Source of the DNA: Adiantum capillus-veneris
Lineage: Eukaryota; Streptophyta; Polypodiopsida; Polypodiales; Pteridaceae
Direction of reading: 5' to 3'
DNA: 64,000 nucleotides
Assembly: GCA_014529385.2 (NCBI GenBank)
Contig: CM043947.1
Span: 131,397,891 to 131,461,890 of the forward strand
A program made the translations under genes and the position numbers. Positions within the stretch are counted from its first letter, which is position 1. Every line of letters starts with the position of its first letter. Positions 42,277 through 53,225 of the stretch are shown piece after piece. Below the pieces are notes generated by a model, which saw nothing but the letters and a program-made list of their open reading frames with translations, was not told where the DNA came from and ran no database searches.

Positions 42277-43230
42277 TGTCACGTGCACATCTAACCCTAT
42301 GTGCATGTGGACAAGCTATCTCACGTCTAGGGTTCAGGTTAGCTTAGAAGGTATTCTGGCACCTTTGTGAGCTTGTGCCCAGGCCGTGCATGTCCAGGTA
42401 CTTAGAGTAGTTGCATATCCTCTGGTTGGACACAACATGATCATCAGCATGACATTCAGTACCCATCATGAGTATTTTACAGTGCATAGAACCCATTTTT
42501 CCAATTTACTCATTTTTCACTTATTATTTAATAAGTGACTTTGTTAAAAAAGTGAGTAGCGCAAATTTGCTAAGTTACTAAAAAAGAAACCTAGCGCTGG
42601 CACCTTCTACCAGAAGAAGCAAAAGAAGTTCCAGTAACTTGCAGGGCACCTTCTCAGCAAAGACCGACAGAAGGCTCTAGTGTTTCCGGCCAATAGAACT
42701 GACAGCATTTTTGGGATTCCTTTTCGTACCGTTTTCAGCAGCAGATTCAGCCTAGCATTTTTCATCAACAACAGATCCGGTCGTTTTCCAGTTTTGCAGA
42801 CCTAGCCTAGCGTTTGCAGATTCTGACGTCAAATCAGCCCTAGCACATCAGCGTTTTCAGTTTTCAGCACTAAGACACCGCAGATTCAGCCCTTAGCCTC
42901 GCAGATCTCACCTACAACAGCAAAATCCTTGCCATACCGTAGAGTCAGCCAACATTTTCAGATTCAGCCCACTATCCGCAGATGTCAGCATCTACGTTTT
43001 CAGCGCATCGTCGCCGTGTCGTCGCCATCGCCGTCCTTGCCGACACAGTGTCAGAGATCAATAGAAAATCAGTGTTTTGCAGATTTTAGCAGTTCAGCCC
43101 TAGCGTTTTCAGATTTCAGCCCGTCCTCGTCGTCGTCATCATTGTCGTCGACATCGTCGGCAAGTCCATTGCATCTAGACCATTGTACCAGGTTTGTGCA
43201 ATCAATAGCATTGAGAACCGTCCGGTGTCG

Positions 43231-43276
<46 letters not shown>

Positions 43277-43452
43277 CTCAGTCTCAGTCTCAGCACCTTC
43301 ATTCACAGTACCATTCACTTTGTTTGTGATCATTGCACTCTCTCACTAAAGGAACGAAAGGCTCTCCCTTCAGTAAGTAAAAGGAACCCTTGAGCACATT
43401 TTAAAGCACTCATCTTGAGCAATATCAACATTTACTTCCGTTGTACTTTACA
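42277..43452 (+). repeat. Family X LTR D
   Basis: 1176 bp, TGTCACGTGCAC... to ...GTACTTTACA. It holds repeated AGCGTTTT(C)AG / GCAGATTTCAGCC motifs across about 42700-43120 and a CT tract at 43234-43273 followed by three CAGTCT units. Confidence 0.9.
43234..43273. repeat. (CT)n microsatellite in LTR D
   Basis: About 20 CT units. LTR E has an equivalent longer tract (47667-47717), while LTRs F, G and H have only a short interrupted one. Confidence 0.95.
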
Positions 43453-43880
43453 TTGATATCAAAGCTTTGGTAGTGTTCTCTATCACTCAAGGAAAGAACC
43501 ACAAGAAATTTTTTGCTTGTTGTGGTCGCACGTAGCCCAAGTCCACTTGGGCGTGTCGATTCCTGATTGTGTTTTTGAAGAGTGACAGGTAACCCAAGAA
43601 AGAAGGGCTTGTCCAACCTCCCTTTGTTCCTCTTTTCACTCATTGAGAGCGGACCGTGCACTTAGCGGCCGGTCAATCGACATGAGGTGGGAAAAAGCAA
43701 CTATGGTGTGGGCGCAAGGCCGCAAAGGGGTGCGCCCGACCGCAGGGAAGAGTCGAGCTCGGGTATGAGAAAAGCCTTCTCTAACACCGATTGCAAGCTA
43801 AGGAACTCAAGAACCTGAAGAACCAAAGAACCTAAAGAACCCAAGTTCCTCGAGAACTTAAGTACCCAAAATCTTAGTGT

Positions 43881-45215
43881 ATGGTTATCACCCAAAGCGG
43901 AATGGATACTTTGCATGAAGGTGATAAGCATGGAGGTAGTGAAGAAGAATTTTCCCCACCAGGAGGATTTTTTTCCGACCCTCCTCCTTTCTATCTACGC
44001 CAGGGGTTGCACCAAATCCTCTAGAGGCTTTGGTCAAGTCATTGATAGACATGATGCTACAACAAGAGGGGCAAACGCGCCACCTTGGATCGCGAGCATG
44101 ATCAAGCGCGCTTGGCGGCCAAAGAAAGAAAGACAGTCTTGGATCGCGAGCGCGAAGAAAGAAAGGCAGACTTGGATCGTGAGCACGAAGAAAGAAGGGT
44201 AGCCTTGGAGCGTAAGCGTGAGCAAGCGCGCTTGACAGCCGAAGAAAGAAAAGCAGCTATTGAGCTTGAGTGTGAGCCTGAGCAAGCACGCCAAGCCTAA
44301 TGCATAGCGGCGGGAAGACAGACGAGCGGCCTTGGAATTAGAACGTGAGGCGCAGAGAGACCTATGCATGCAAGAGTTGATCCTACAGGTACTCACCTCG
44401 AAATCCGAGCCACTCAAGGACGTGGACGAATCATCCAGGTAGCACAAGTAGAGAAGCTGATTCCAACAACCCCGTCCCTGAGAAGTTGACATTCAGTAAG
44501 TATGACGGTAAGATGGATGCTGATGTTATTCATTCTTGGTTGCATCAATTTAATGCTTACTTTGCGACAATTAAGAAAACAGGAAATAGCAAAGTTTTGA
44601 TGGCAGCCATGTATCTTGCCGGTGATGCCATTAATTAGTATCACACATGGAAAGAGGCACAGTTGACCTCGCACTTAGAGGAAGCTGAAGAAGGCGTGTC
44701 CCTTTCTTTTAATTGGGCCGACTTTCAAGACAAGCTCAAGGTGCAGTTTATGCCACCTCAATACCTAGCACGGTTGAAAGACGATTGGCGCAGTCTCAAG
44801 CAAAATGGTATGCCAGTTATGTCTCTCTCTAATCGTGGTTTGTAGCTTGGCAACCAATTACGCAAATCGGATGATGAGCGTAAAGAGGCATTCCTCTATG
44901 GGTTGGATGAGTATATTAAGTTTGATGTCGAAGTACTCGACCCAATAGATCTCAACAAGGCGGTAGCGATTGCTCTCGCACAGGAGATGAAGCACAACAA
45001 AGGAAAGCCTAAGGAGAACAAGTCTTCTCACAGTCCCTCGCAGACTCCTCAGAACCCACAGAACGGTAAGAATGGTAAGAACGGTAACTCTTCTAGCCAA
45101 TCTTCCTCTAATCCTTTGGAAAAGAACTCTCAAAATGAATCCAAGGGTAAAGCTAACACACCTGCTAAACCTAAGCTCACCCAGATAAAAAAGCTGCACA
45201 AGGAATTATAGGAGG
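43881..45215 (+). pseudogene. gag: Family X gag (copy D-E)
   Basis: ATG at 43881 (M-V-I-T-Q-S-G-M-D-T-L) matches the minus-strand copies. A frameshift precedes the charged helix 44085-44300, made of repeats of about 30-40 bases giving L-D-R-E-R-E-E-R-K-A-D-L-D-R-E. The gag core follows: FSKYDGKMDADVIHSWLHQF, G-D-A-I-N-stop-Y-H-T-W (44637, TGG to TAG), FQDKLKVQFMPPQYLARLKD, G-L-stop-L-G-N (44843-44845, CAG to TAG by comparison with the other copies), DDERKEAFLYGLDEYIKF and A-L-A-Q-E-M-K-H-N-K, where the CAG is intact. A Ser/Asn/Lys-rich tail leads to the knuckle. Confidence 0.87.
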
Positions 45216-45834
45216 ATACATAACGTAAGAAGACCAAGTCATTTATGCTAAGGAAAGTCGATGTTATCAATGCCACGTCAAGGGTCACATAAGACAAGAT
45301 TGTCCTAAGAACACACCTAGAGAACCCACAGAATTCACATCTTCTATTAATGCAATCAGAGAGTACACAAATGTGTCCTAAGTTTCTCACGATCATGCCG
45401 ATGCATCTCTCATGCATTGTTATGGTTATGTGAAACGCATTGTGGTCTTCTTTGATTCTGGTAGTATTCATGATGTGATTAGTGACTCTCTCGTGAAGAC
45501 CGAACGTCTAGAAGCTCGACCCATTGATCCCGTGCGACCTCTAGTTTTGCTCCTGCATGCACTCTTCGTTTACGCATGAATGTTTTGATGTGACCGTGTC
45601 CATTCAAAATGTCCGTTTTCATCGAAAGTTTGTGATTTCTCTTCTCTCAGGATACGATTTGAGTTTTGGCATTAAGTGGTTTAAAGGTCATAATCCACAA
45701 GTTTGTTGGAAAGAAAATACTCTCAGTCTCGCAGTTGAAGGAGCACCTCTCGTGGTTCTTCAATGTGACACTCATATTCCATCTCTGTCACTAATCTCTC
45801 ATTCTCATGTTTTGGACGAGGATAAAACACAAAC
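45216..45834 (+). pseudogene. Family X zinc knuckle and protease (copy D-E)
   Basis: C-Y-Q-C-H-V-K-G-H-I-R-Q-D-C at 45262-45303 is a C-x2-C-x4-H-x4-C knuckle. Then V-V-F-F-D-S-G-S-I-H-D-V-I-S (about 45444-45485) has the D-S-G protease active site, intact in this copy, and I-S-L-L-S-G-Y-D-L-S-F-G-I-K-W-F follows at about 45630-45690, ending N-T-L-S-L-A-V. Shifts separate the pieces. Confidence 0.85.
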
Positions 45835-46898
45835 ATGGACGAGGATAAAACACGTAGTCTCATTCTAGAGAAGCATGATTTGTTGCATGAAAAAGAACAT
45901 GAAAAGACTCATGAAACAAAACACGAAAAAGAACAAGAAAAGGAGACTCTCTCAGTCATTCCTTTTCTGAAACACGACACACATGTTTTGCATGATAGAG
46001 ATGTGATTGTTCACAAGGATGATGGTTTGCATGGTGATTTTTCTAGTGAAGCTAACCTCATTGCAGATACGATCAGCCATGCAAGACTGTTCCAAGAACC
46101 CACTCAGGAAGTATTGTGTGTTCGCATGATTAGTCAACACGCATTATTCAAGTGTTTCGTTCGTGACGGTTTCTTGTATTCTCGTCATCATCTTTATGTG
46201 TTTCCTTTTTACAGGCATGCCATATTGTACAATGCACATGATTCACTCACGGATGAGCGCGGATGTATGCAGATCTCTCTGGAAAAGAAAAAAGTATGCA
46301 TTCAAGGAATTCACATTGTTTTCCGATTGTCCGTTTTGTCAATCGCTTTTACATGTCTCTTCCTTGATATGACACAGTCTTAGAAAGAGAACGAGAAAGA
46401 TTGGTCATCAAGCATCGGCATTTCCGTTGTGATTTGCAATATTTGATAGGTTTATGTCAAAAAGTCAAGTTTTGATCTCACTTTTTGCATGTGTTTGGTG
46501 AACGGCTTGGCACTCCGTCACTTTGCTCATCTGCATTGCATGCACAGTCCTTTAGAAAGAATAGTATTTTTCCAGTTACTCTACATGGAATGGGTATGAT
46601 TATGATTTTGTCTTGGAAGTGGTTTCAAGAATTTTCCTCTTCGGAGATTCTTGATGAAGGTGAACCTACGTCCATAGAAGCAGTTGAAGCATTGAAGCCG
46701 CCACAAATCCCTTTGCGTCGCTTTCGGCGCAGTCCAAAGAAGCAAGCGTTGCATACCTTCATGAAGTTCAAGTATCGCACGAACCACGCATCAGAGTGGG
46801 CCGACAAAGAGTTCTTTGCAGGATTCCAGCAGTTGTTGGCGCTCTCCCTCAACGCCATACATCTCGGTACCAGTACCTCACTTTCAAAAGAAGGGGAC
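45835..46898 (+). pseudogene. Family X His/acid-rich stretch and C-terminal module (copy D-E)
   Basis: Residues 10-40 of the frame from 45835 are H-E-K-E-H-E-K-T-H-E-T-K-H-E-K type, the counterpart of the His/Asp repeat. Then HDTHVLHDRDVIVHKDDGL, F-S-S-E-A-N-L-I, V-R-M-I-S-Q-H-A-L-F-K-C-F-V-R-D-G-F and the module to 46383. After a stop it resumes from about 46410 (KHRHFRCDLQYLIG), then 46485-46913: L-H-A-Q-S-F-R-K-N-S-I-F-P-V-T-L-H-G-M-G-M, W-K-W-F-Q-E-F-S-S-S-E-I-L, FRRSPKKQALHTFMKFKYRT and SEWADKEFFAGFQQLLALS. It ends at the polypurine tract. Unknown function. Confidence 0.72.
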
Positions 46899-47663
46899 GT
46901 CACGTGCACATAATAAGTGACTTTGTTGGAAAAGTGAGTAGGGTAAATTTGCTAAGTTACTATAAAATAAACCTAGTGCTAGCACTTTCTGGTAGAGGAA
47001 GTAGAAGAAGTTCCAATAACTTGTGTGCACCTTCTCAGTAAGACCGGCAGGAGGCCCTAGGATTTCCAGCCAGCAGAACTGACAGCGTTTTTGGGATTTC
47101 TTTCCGTAGCGTTTTCAGCAACAACTTCAGCCTAGCGTTTTTCATCAACAGTAGATCCAACCTGGCGTTTTCCAGTTTTGCAGCCCTAGCCTAGCATTTG
47201 CAGATTCGGAGGTCAGATCAGACCCAACACATCAGCGTTTTCAGTTTTCAGCACTTAGACACTGCAGATACAGCCCTTAGCCTCACAGATCTCACCTACC
47301 CGCAGCAGATCCTCGTCGTACCGTCGACTCAGCCAGTGTTTTCAAATTCAGCCCGCTGTCCACAGATTTCAACATCTACGTTTTCAGCGCATCGTCATCA
47401 AGTAGTCACCATCGCCGTCCTCGTCGACACAGTGTCAGAGATCAGCAGAAAGTCAGTGTTTTGCACATTTCAACAGTTCGATCCTAGCATTTTCAGATTT
47501 CAGCCCGTCCTCGTCGTCGTCATCATTGTCGTCGACATTGTCAACAAGTCCATTGCATCAAAACCATTGTACCAGATTTGTGCAATCAATAGCATAGACC
47601 TCTCTCGCCATAGAGAGGGGGGCCCTTGGAGGAGGGTTTGAGAACCGTCTGGTGTCGTATTCT

Positions 47664-47720
<57 letters not shown>

Positions 47721-47888
47721 AGCACCTTCATTCACACACCATTCACTTGGTTTGTGATCATTGCACTCTCACTAATGGAACGGAAGGCTCTCCCTTTCGT
47801 AAGTAAACGGAACCCTTCAGCACAGTTTGGAGCACTCGTCTTGAGCAAGATCAACATTCACTTCTGCTGCACCTTACAACATGTGTCA
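46899..47888 (+). repeat. Family X LTR E, with internal deletion
   Basis: 990 bp. Starts CGTCACGTGCACA (first T changed to C) and jumps directly to TAATAAGTGACTTTGTTGG, losing about 250 bases present in LTR D. Ends CTGCACCTTACA at 47888, followed by ACATG and LTR F. Confidence 0.88.
47667..47717. repeat. (CT)n microsatellite in LTR E
   Basis: About 25 CT units, homologous in position to 43234-43273. Confidence 0.95.
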
Positions 47889-47893
47889 CGTGA
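47889..47893. repeat. ACATG between LTR E and LTR F
   Basis: Serves as right target duplication of D-E and left target duplication of F-G-H. Confidence 0.8.
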
Positions 47894-49111
47894 CACATTC
47901 AACTCTATGTGTCCGTGGACAAGCTACAGCATGACCAGGGTTCAGTTCAATCAAGTCAGTCTAGAATAGGAAGTGATCTGGCACTTTTGTGAGTCTGTTC
48001 GCAAACGGTGCATGTTCAGACACATACAGTAGATGCATATCCTCTGGTTGCACACAACATGACCATCAAATTCCCATCGGTAGCATTTTTACAGTGCATA
48101 GACCTATTTTCCCTATTTTTAATATTTTTCACTTATTATTTTTAAGTAACTTTTGTTGGAAAGTAGGTAAGGCAATTTTGCTAAGTTTGTATAAGTAGAA
48201 ACCTAGCGCTATCACTTTCTGGCAGAAGAGGCAGCAGGAGCACCTTGTTCAACAAGCAACTTCTCAGCAAGACCGACCCCGCGACAACTCTACTTTTTTC
48301 GGCATTGCAGAAGGCCTAGCGTTTTTGCATCAGATCAGCCAGCGTTTTTGTACTTGCAGATCCACGGCGACAATAGACATCAGATCAGCCCTAGCGTTAC
48401 CAGATTCCCCCACAACAGCAGATTAGCCCTAGCGTTAGTAGATTTCCACCGTAGAACCCCAGATCAGCCTAGCGTTTGTGGATCAGCTAGAGACCTAGTG
48501 TTTTTGCAGATCTTCGCGACAGAAGCAGCAATAGCACCAACGTTTTCAGTTTTCAGCAATCAGACTCCGCAGTAGCAACCCCAAACCTCGCAGATCTCAC
48601 CTCCCTGCAGTAGATCCTCGCCACACGGTCATATCCATTGAAGTTTGCAGTTTTCAGCATCTGCGTTTTCAGCGCGTCGTCGTCGCATCGTCGCCATCGA
48701 CATCGTCACCGACATAGAGTCAAAATTCAGCACATAAAGGTTTGCACATTTCAGCCCTTAGAATTCTCAGATTTCAGCCCGTCTCGTCGTCGTCCTCATC
48801 ATCGTCGATATCGTTGGCAAGTCCAAGCATTGTAGAGATTTGTGCAATCATAAGTAGACCGCTCTTGCCATAGAGAGTGTGGCGTTTGGAGGAGGGTTTG
48901 ACAACATTCTGGTGTTGTATTCTCTTCTCTCTCTCCCTCTCAGTCTCATGTACCTTCATTCACACTTTTCATCCACTTTGTTTGTGTCCATTGCACTCTC
49001 TCACTAAAGGATTGGAAGGCTCTCCCTTCCGTAAGTAAAAGGAATCCTTGAGCACAGTTCGGAGCACTCATCTTGAGCAAAGTTCAACATTCACTTCCAC
49101 TGCACCTAACA
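47894..49111 (+). repeat. Family X LTR F
   Basis: 1218 bp, TGTCACGTGACACATTC to CACTGCACCTAACA, with a perfect 12-bp palindrome at the start and TATAAG at 48190-48195. Followed by the primer site TTGGTATCAGAG at 49112. Confidence 0.92.
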
Positions 49112-49557
49112 TTGGTATCAGAGTTTTGGCAGTATTCTGTATCACTCAAGGAAAGAACCACAGAATTTTGCTTTGCTTGTTGTGGTTGTACGTAACCCAA
49201 GACCTCTTGGACGTGTCGATTCCTAATCGTGTTTTTAAAGAGGGACAGGAAACCTTGCCTCTTTTCACTCATTGAGAGCGGACCGTGCACTTAGCCGTCA
49301 GCCAATCGACGTGAGGTGGGAAAAAGCAACCTTGGTGTGAGTGCAAGGCCGCTACAGGGTGCGCCCCCACCGGAAAGAGCAGAACTCGAGTGAAGAGAAG
49401 ATCCTTATCTAACACAGATTGCAAGCGAAAGAAGAACCTCAAGAACCTCAAGAACTCAAGATCCCCAAGAACCCAAGAACCCAAGACCCACAAGAACCCA
49501 AGTTCCTTGTGAACTTAAGAACCCAAGACTTCAGTGATGGTCATCACCTGAAGCGGA

Positions 49558-50096
49558 ATGGATACTTCGCATGGAGGTGGTGAGCATGGGAGTGGCAACG
49601 AAGAGTTTTCTCCACTAGGAGGTTTTTCTGACCCTCCCCCTTCCCCATCTACGCCAAGGATAGCACTAACTCCTATGGAGGCTTTCCACAAGATGATGAA
49701 GGACAGTAAGCTAGAAAGCGACGAAAGAATAGCAGCCATAGAACGTAAATACGAAGAACGAATGGCAGCCATAGCACGTGAACGTGAAGAAAGATTGACA
49801 GCCATCGAGCGTAAATATGAGCAAGCACGCTTGGAAGACAAAGCAAGAGAAGCAGAATTTCATCGCGAGAATAAAGCAAGAAAAGAGAAGAGCGACCAAC
49901 ACATGAAAGAGTTCTTGCGACTCTTTTCAATCGTGCAGGCGCAGTTTGAACAGAATCAGGAGCAGGAGACTCTCTCAGTCCCTTCTTCTCCAAAGCATGA
50001 CACACATGATTTGTATGATAATGATAAGCATAATGATTTGCATGATCAAGATGTAATTTTTCACGGCATGATGATTTGTATAACCAAGACGTGATT
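49558..50096 (+). pseudogene. Short family X ORF 1 (copy F-G)
   Basis: 178 open codons from 49558: MDTSHGGGEHGSGNEEFSP, a Pro/Ser-rich patch, then about 90 residues of strongly charged helix (E-R-K-Y-E-E-R-M-A-A-I-A-R-E-R-E-E-R-L), likely coiled coil, then Q-E-Q-E-T-L-S-V-P-S-S-P-K-H-D-T-H-D-L-Y-D-N-D-K-H. This joins gag N-terminus to the His/Asp stretch, which in the longer copies are separated by gag core, knuckle and protease. The N-terminus probably starts upstream at the M-V-I-T equivalent (about 49534). A frame change at 50060-50090 leads into the module. Confidence 0.75.
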
Positions 50097-51010
50097 GTTC
50101 ACAAGGATGATGTGTTAGTTGCTACTTTCTCCAGTGAAGCTAACCTAACTGCAGATTCGATCGATCATGGAGCACCGATCTTGGCTCTCGAGCCTAGGTC
50201 CCAAGAACCCCCTCAGGAAGAACCGATCTTGGCTCTCGAGCGTAGGTCCAAAGAACCCTCTCAGGAAGTATTACGTGTTTGCATGATTCGTCAGCACGCA
50301 TTATTCGAGTGTTTCATTTGTAATCGTTTTCTGTATTTTAGTCATCGTCTTTATGTGATCACTTTCATAGGCATGACATATTGTACGTCGAGCACGTTTC
50401 ACTCATGAATGAGCACGGATGTATCCGGATTATTCATGAAAAGCTGAAAGGTATGCATTCAAGGAAGTCACATTCCACGTCTCTTCCTTGGCATGACACA
50501 GTACCTGAAAGAGCACAAGAGAGATTGAGCATCAAGCATAGGCATTTCCATTGTGTTTTGCGACAGTTGATTGATTTCGATCAGAAACACAAGATTTGAT
50601 CTCATTGTTTGCGTGTGTCTGGTGAAGTGGTTGGCACTCCGTCTATTTGTTCATCTACGTTGCATGCACAGCTTTTTTGAAGGAATAGTATTTTTCCAGT
50701 CACTTTACATGGAATGGGTATGTTCATGTTTTTCTGTTGGAAGTGGTTTCAGGAATTTTCACCCTCGGAGATTCTTGAAGAAGGTAGACCTACGTCCATA
50801 GAAAAAGTGGAAGCATTGAAAGAGCTACCAATGACTTTGTGACGCTTTCAGCGCGGCCCAAAGAAGAAGACTTTGCAGACCTTTATGAAGTTCAAGTATC
50901 ACATGACCCACACATCAAAATGGGCCGGCGAAGAATCCTTTCCTGGATTCCAGATGTTGTTGGCGATCTCCCTCGATGCCATACAGTTCGTTACCAGTAC
51001 CTCACTTTGA
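50076..51010 (+). pseudogene. Family X C-terminal module (copy F-G)
   Basis: 50076-50408: H-K-D-D-V-L-V-A-T-F-S-S-E-A-N-L, two copies of L-A-L-E-(P/R)-R-S-x-E-P-x-Q-E, then M-I-R-Q-H-A-L-F-E-C-F-I-C-N-R-F. 50381-50599: Y-V-E-H-V-S-L-M-N-E-H-G-C-I-R-I, R-K-S-H-S-T-S-L-P-W-H-D-T, KHRHFHCVLRQLIDFDQKHK. Then in other frames L-H-G-M-G-M-F-M, W-F-Q-E-F-S-P-S-E-I-L-E-E-G and the R-G-P-K-K end region. The whole module order is kept. Confidence 0.72.
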
Positions 51011-51021
51011 AAAGGAGGGGA

Positions 51022-52275
51022 TGTCACGTGACACATCCAACCCTATGTGTCCGTGGACAAGCTACAGCATGACTAGGGTTCAGTTCAGTCAAGTCAGTCT
51101 AGAATGGGAAGTGATCTGGCACTTTTGTGAGTCTGTTCGCAAACGGTGCATGTCCAGACACGTAGAGTAGATGCATATCCTCTTGTTGCACACAGCATGA
51201 CCATCAAATTCCAGTCAGATCCCATCAGTAGCATTTTTACAGTGCATAGACCTATTCTCCCTATTTTTGACATTTTTCACTTATTATTTTTAAGTAGCTT
51301 TTGTTCGAAAGTAGGTAAGGCAATTTTGCTAAGTTTGTATAAGTAGAAACCTAGCGCTATCACTTTCTGGCAGAAGAGGCAGCAGGAGCACCTTGCTCAA
51401 TAGGCAACTTCTCAGCAAGACCGACCCCACGACAACTCTAGTTCTTTCAGCATTGCGGAAGGCCTAGCGTTTTTGCATCGGATCAAACCAGCGTTTTTGC
51501 ACTTGTAGATACACGACGACAGTAGACAGAAGATCATCCCTAGCGTTAGTAGATTCCCCCACAACAGCAGATCAGCCCTAGCGTTAGTAGATTTCCACCG
51601 CAGAACCCCAAATCAGCCTAGCGTTTTTGGATCAGCCAGAGACCTAGCGTTTTTGCAGATCTTCGCGGACAGAAGCAGCAGTAGCACCAACGTTTTCAGT
51701 TTTCAGTAGTCAAAATCCGCAATAGAACCCCCAAACCTCGCAGATCTCACCTCTTCGCAGCAGATCCTCGTGGCATGGTCAGATCCATCGAAGTTTGCAG
51801 TTTCAGCCCGGAAAACGCAGATTTCAGCATCTGCATTTTGAGCGCGTCGTCGTCGCATCATCGCCATCGACATCGTCACCGGAGTTAGAATTCAGCAGAT
51901 AAAGATTTGCAGATTTCAGCCCTTAGCATTCTCAAATTTCAGGCGGTCTCGTCGTCGTCCGCATCGTCGTCGATATCGTTGGCAAGTCCAAGCATTGTAG
52001 AGATTTGTGCAATCATAAGTAGACTGCTCTGGCCATAGAGAGTGGGGCCTTCGGAGGAGGGTTTGACAACTTCAGGTGTCGTATTCTCTTCTCTCTCTAT
52101 CTCTCAGTCTCATGTACCTTCATTCACACTGTTCATCCACTTTGTTTGTGTCCATGGCACTCTCTCACTAAAGGAACGGAAGGCTCTTCCTTCCGTAAGT
52201 AAAAGGAATCCTTGAGCACAGTTCGGATCACTCATCATGTGAAAAGTTCAACATTCACTTCCGCTGCACCTAACA
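51022..52275 (+). repeat. Family X LTR G (shared)
   Basis: 1254 bp, palindrome TGTCACGTGACA at 51022-51033, preceded by the polypurine tract GAAAAGGAGGGGA. TATAAG at 51338-51343. Ends CCTAACA at 52275, then the primer site TTCGTATCAGAG (one base changed). Confidence 0.92.
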
Positions 52276-52719
52276 TTCGTATCAGAGTTTTGGCAGTGTT
52301 CTGTATCACTCAAGGAAAGAACCACATAAGTTTTTTTTGCTTGTTGCGATCGCACGTAACCCAAGATCTCTTGGGCATGTCGATTCCTAATCGTGTTTTT
52401 GAAGAGCGACAGGAAACCTTGCCTCTTTTCACTCATTGAGAGCGGACCGTGCACTTAGCGGCCGGCCAATCGACATGAGGTGGAAAAAAGCAACCTTGGT
52501 GTGAGCGCAAGGCCGCCAAGGGGGTGTGCCCGCGGAAAAGAGCAGAACTCAAGTGAAGAGAAGGTCCTTCTCTAACACAGATTGCAAGCGAAAGAGGAAC
52601 CTCAAGAATCTCAAGAACTGAAGACCCCCAAGAACCCAAGAACCCAAGACCCACAAGAACCTAAGTTCCTCGTGAACTTAAGAACCCAAGACTTTAGTGG
52701 ATGGTCATCACCCGGAATG

Positions 52720-53205
52720 GATACTTCGCATGGAGGTGGTGAGCGCGACGAAGAGTTTTCCCCACCAGGAGGTTTTTCAGACCCTCCCCCTTCCCCATCC
52801 ATGCCAAGGATCGCACTAACTCCTATGGAGGCTTTAGACAAGATGATGATGGACAATAAGCTAGAAAGCGACGATAGAATAGCAGCCATAGAACGTAAAT
52901 ACGAAGAACGAATGGCAACCATAGCATGTGAACGCGAAGAAAGATTGGTAGCCATCGAGTGTAAGTACAAGCAAGCACGCTTGGAAGACAAAGCAAGAGA
53001 AGCAGAATTTCATCGCGAGAATAAAGCAAGAAAAGAGAAGAGCGATCAACACATGAAAGAGTTCTTGCGACTCTTTTCAATTGTGCAGGTGCAGTTTGAA
53101 CAGAATTAGGAGCAGGAGACTCTCTCAGTCCCTTCTTCTCCAAAGCATGACACACATGATTTGCATGATAATGATAAGCATAATGATTTGCATGATCAAG
53201 ATGTA
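52720..53205 (+). pseudogene. Short family X ORF 1 (copy G-H)
   Basis: The same arrangement as in F-G: M-D-T-S-H-G-G-G-E-R-D-E-E-F-S-P-P, charged helix (I-A-A-I-E-R-K-Y-E-E-R), A-R-K-E-K-S-D-Q-H-M-K-E-F, F-E-Q-N, a TAG at 53107-53109 (CAG in copy F-G), then Q-E-T-L-S and the short His/Asp stretch N-D-K-H-N-D-L-H-D-Q-D. It was probably open until the TAG appeared. Confidence 0.75.
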
Positions 53206-53225
53206 ATTTTTCACGGCATGACGAT

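Larger units (their letters stand above)
42277..46893 (+). mobile_element. Family X element D-E (gag-protease type)
   Basis: LTR D (42277-43452), primer site (TTGATATCAAAGC at 43453), gag, knuckle, protease, His/acid-rich stretch, C-terminal module, polypurine tract (AAAAGAAGGGGA) and LTR E (to 47888). Flanked by ACATG on both sides. Like the minus-strand copies it has no reverse transcriptase, RNase H or integrase. It differs from them clearly in sequence and has CT microsatellites in both LTRs, so it represents another subfamily. The end given here is the start of the polypurine tract region; with LTR E the element ends at 47888. Confidence 0.88.

Noticed and set aside
46110-46898. Family X C-terminal module as a viral envelope-like protein
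   Set aside because: I see no signal peptide, no membrane segment and no cysteine pattern of envelope proteins in any copy.
49515-50005. Minus-strand Cys/Phe/Ser-rich frames in the short X copies
   Set aside because: They mirror the charged-helix ORF on the plus strand and recur only because the DNA recurs.
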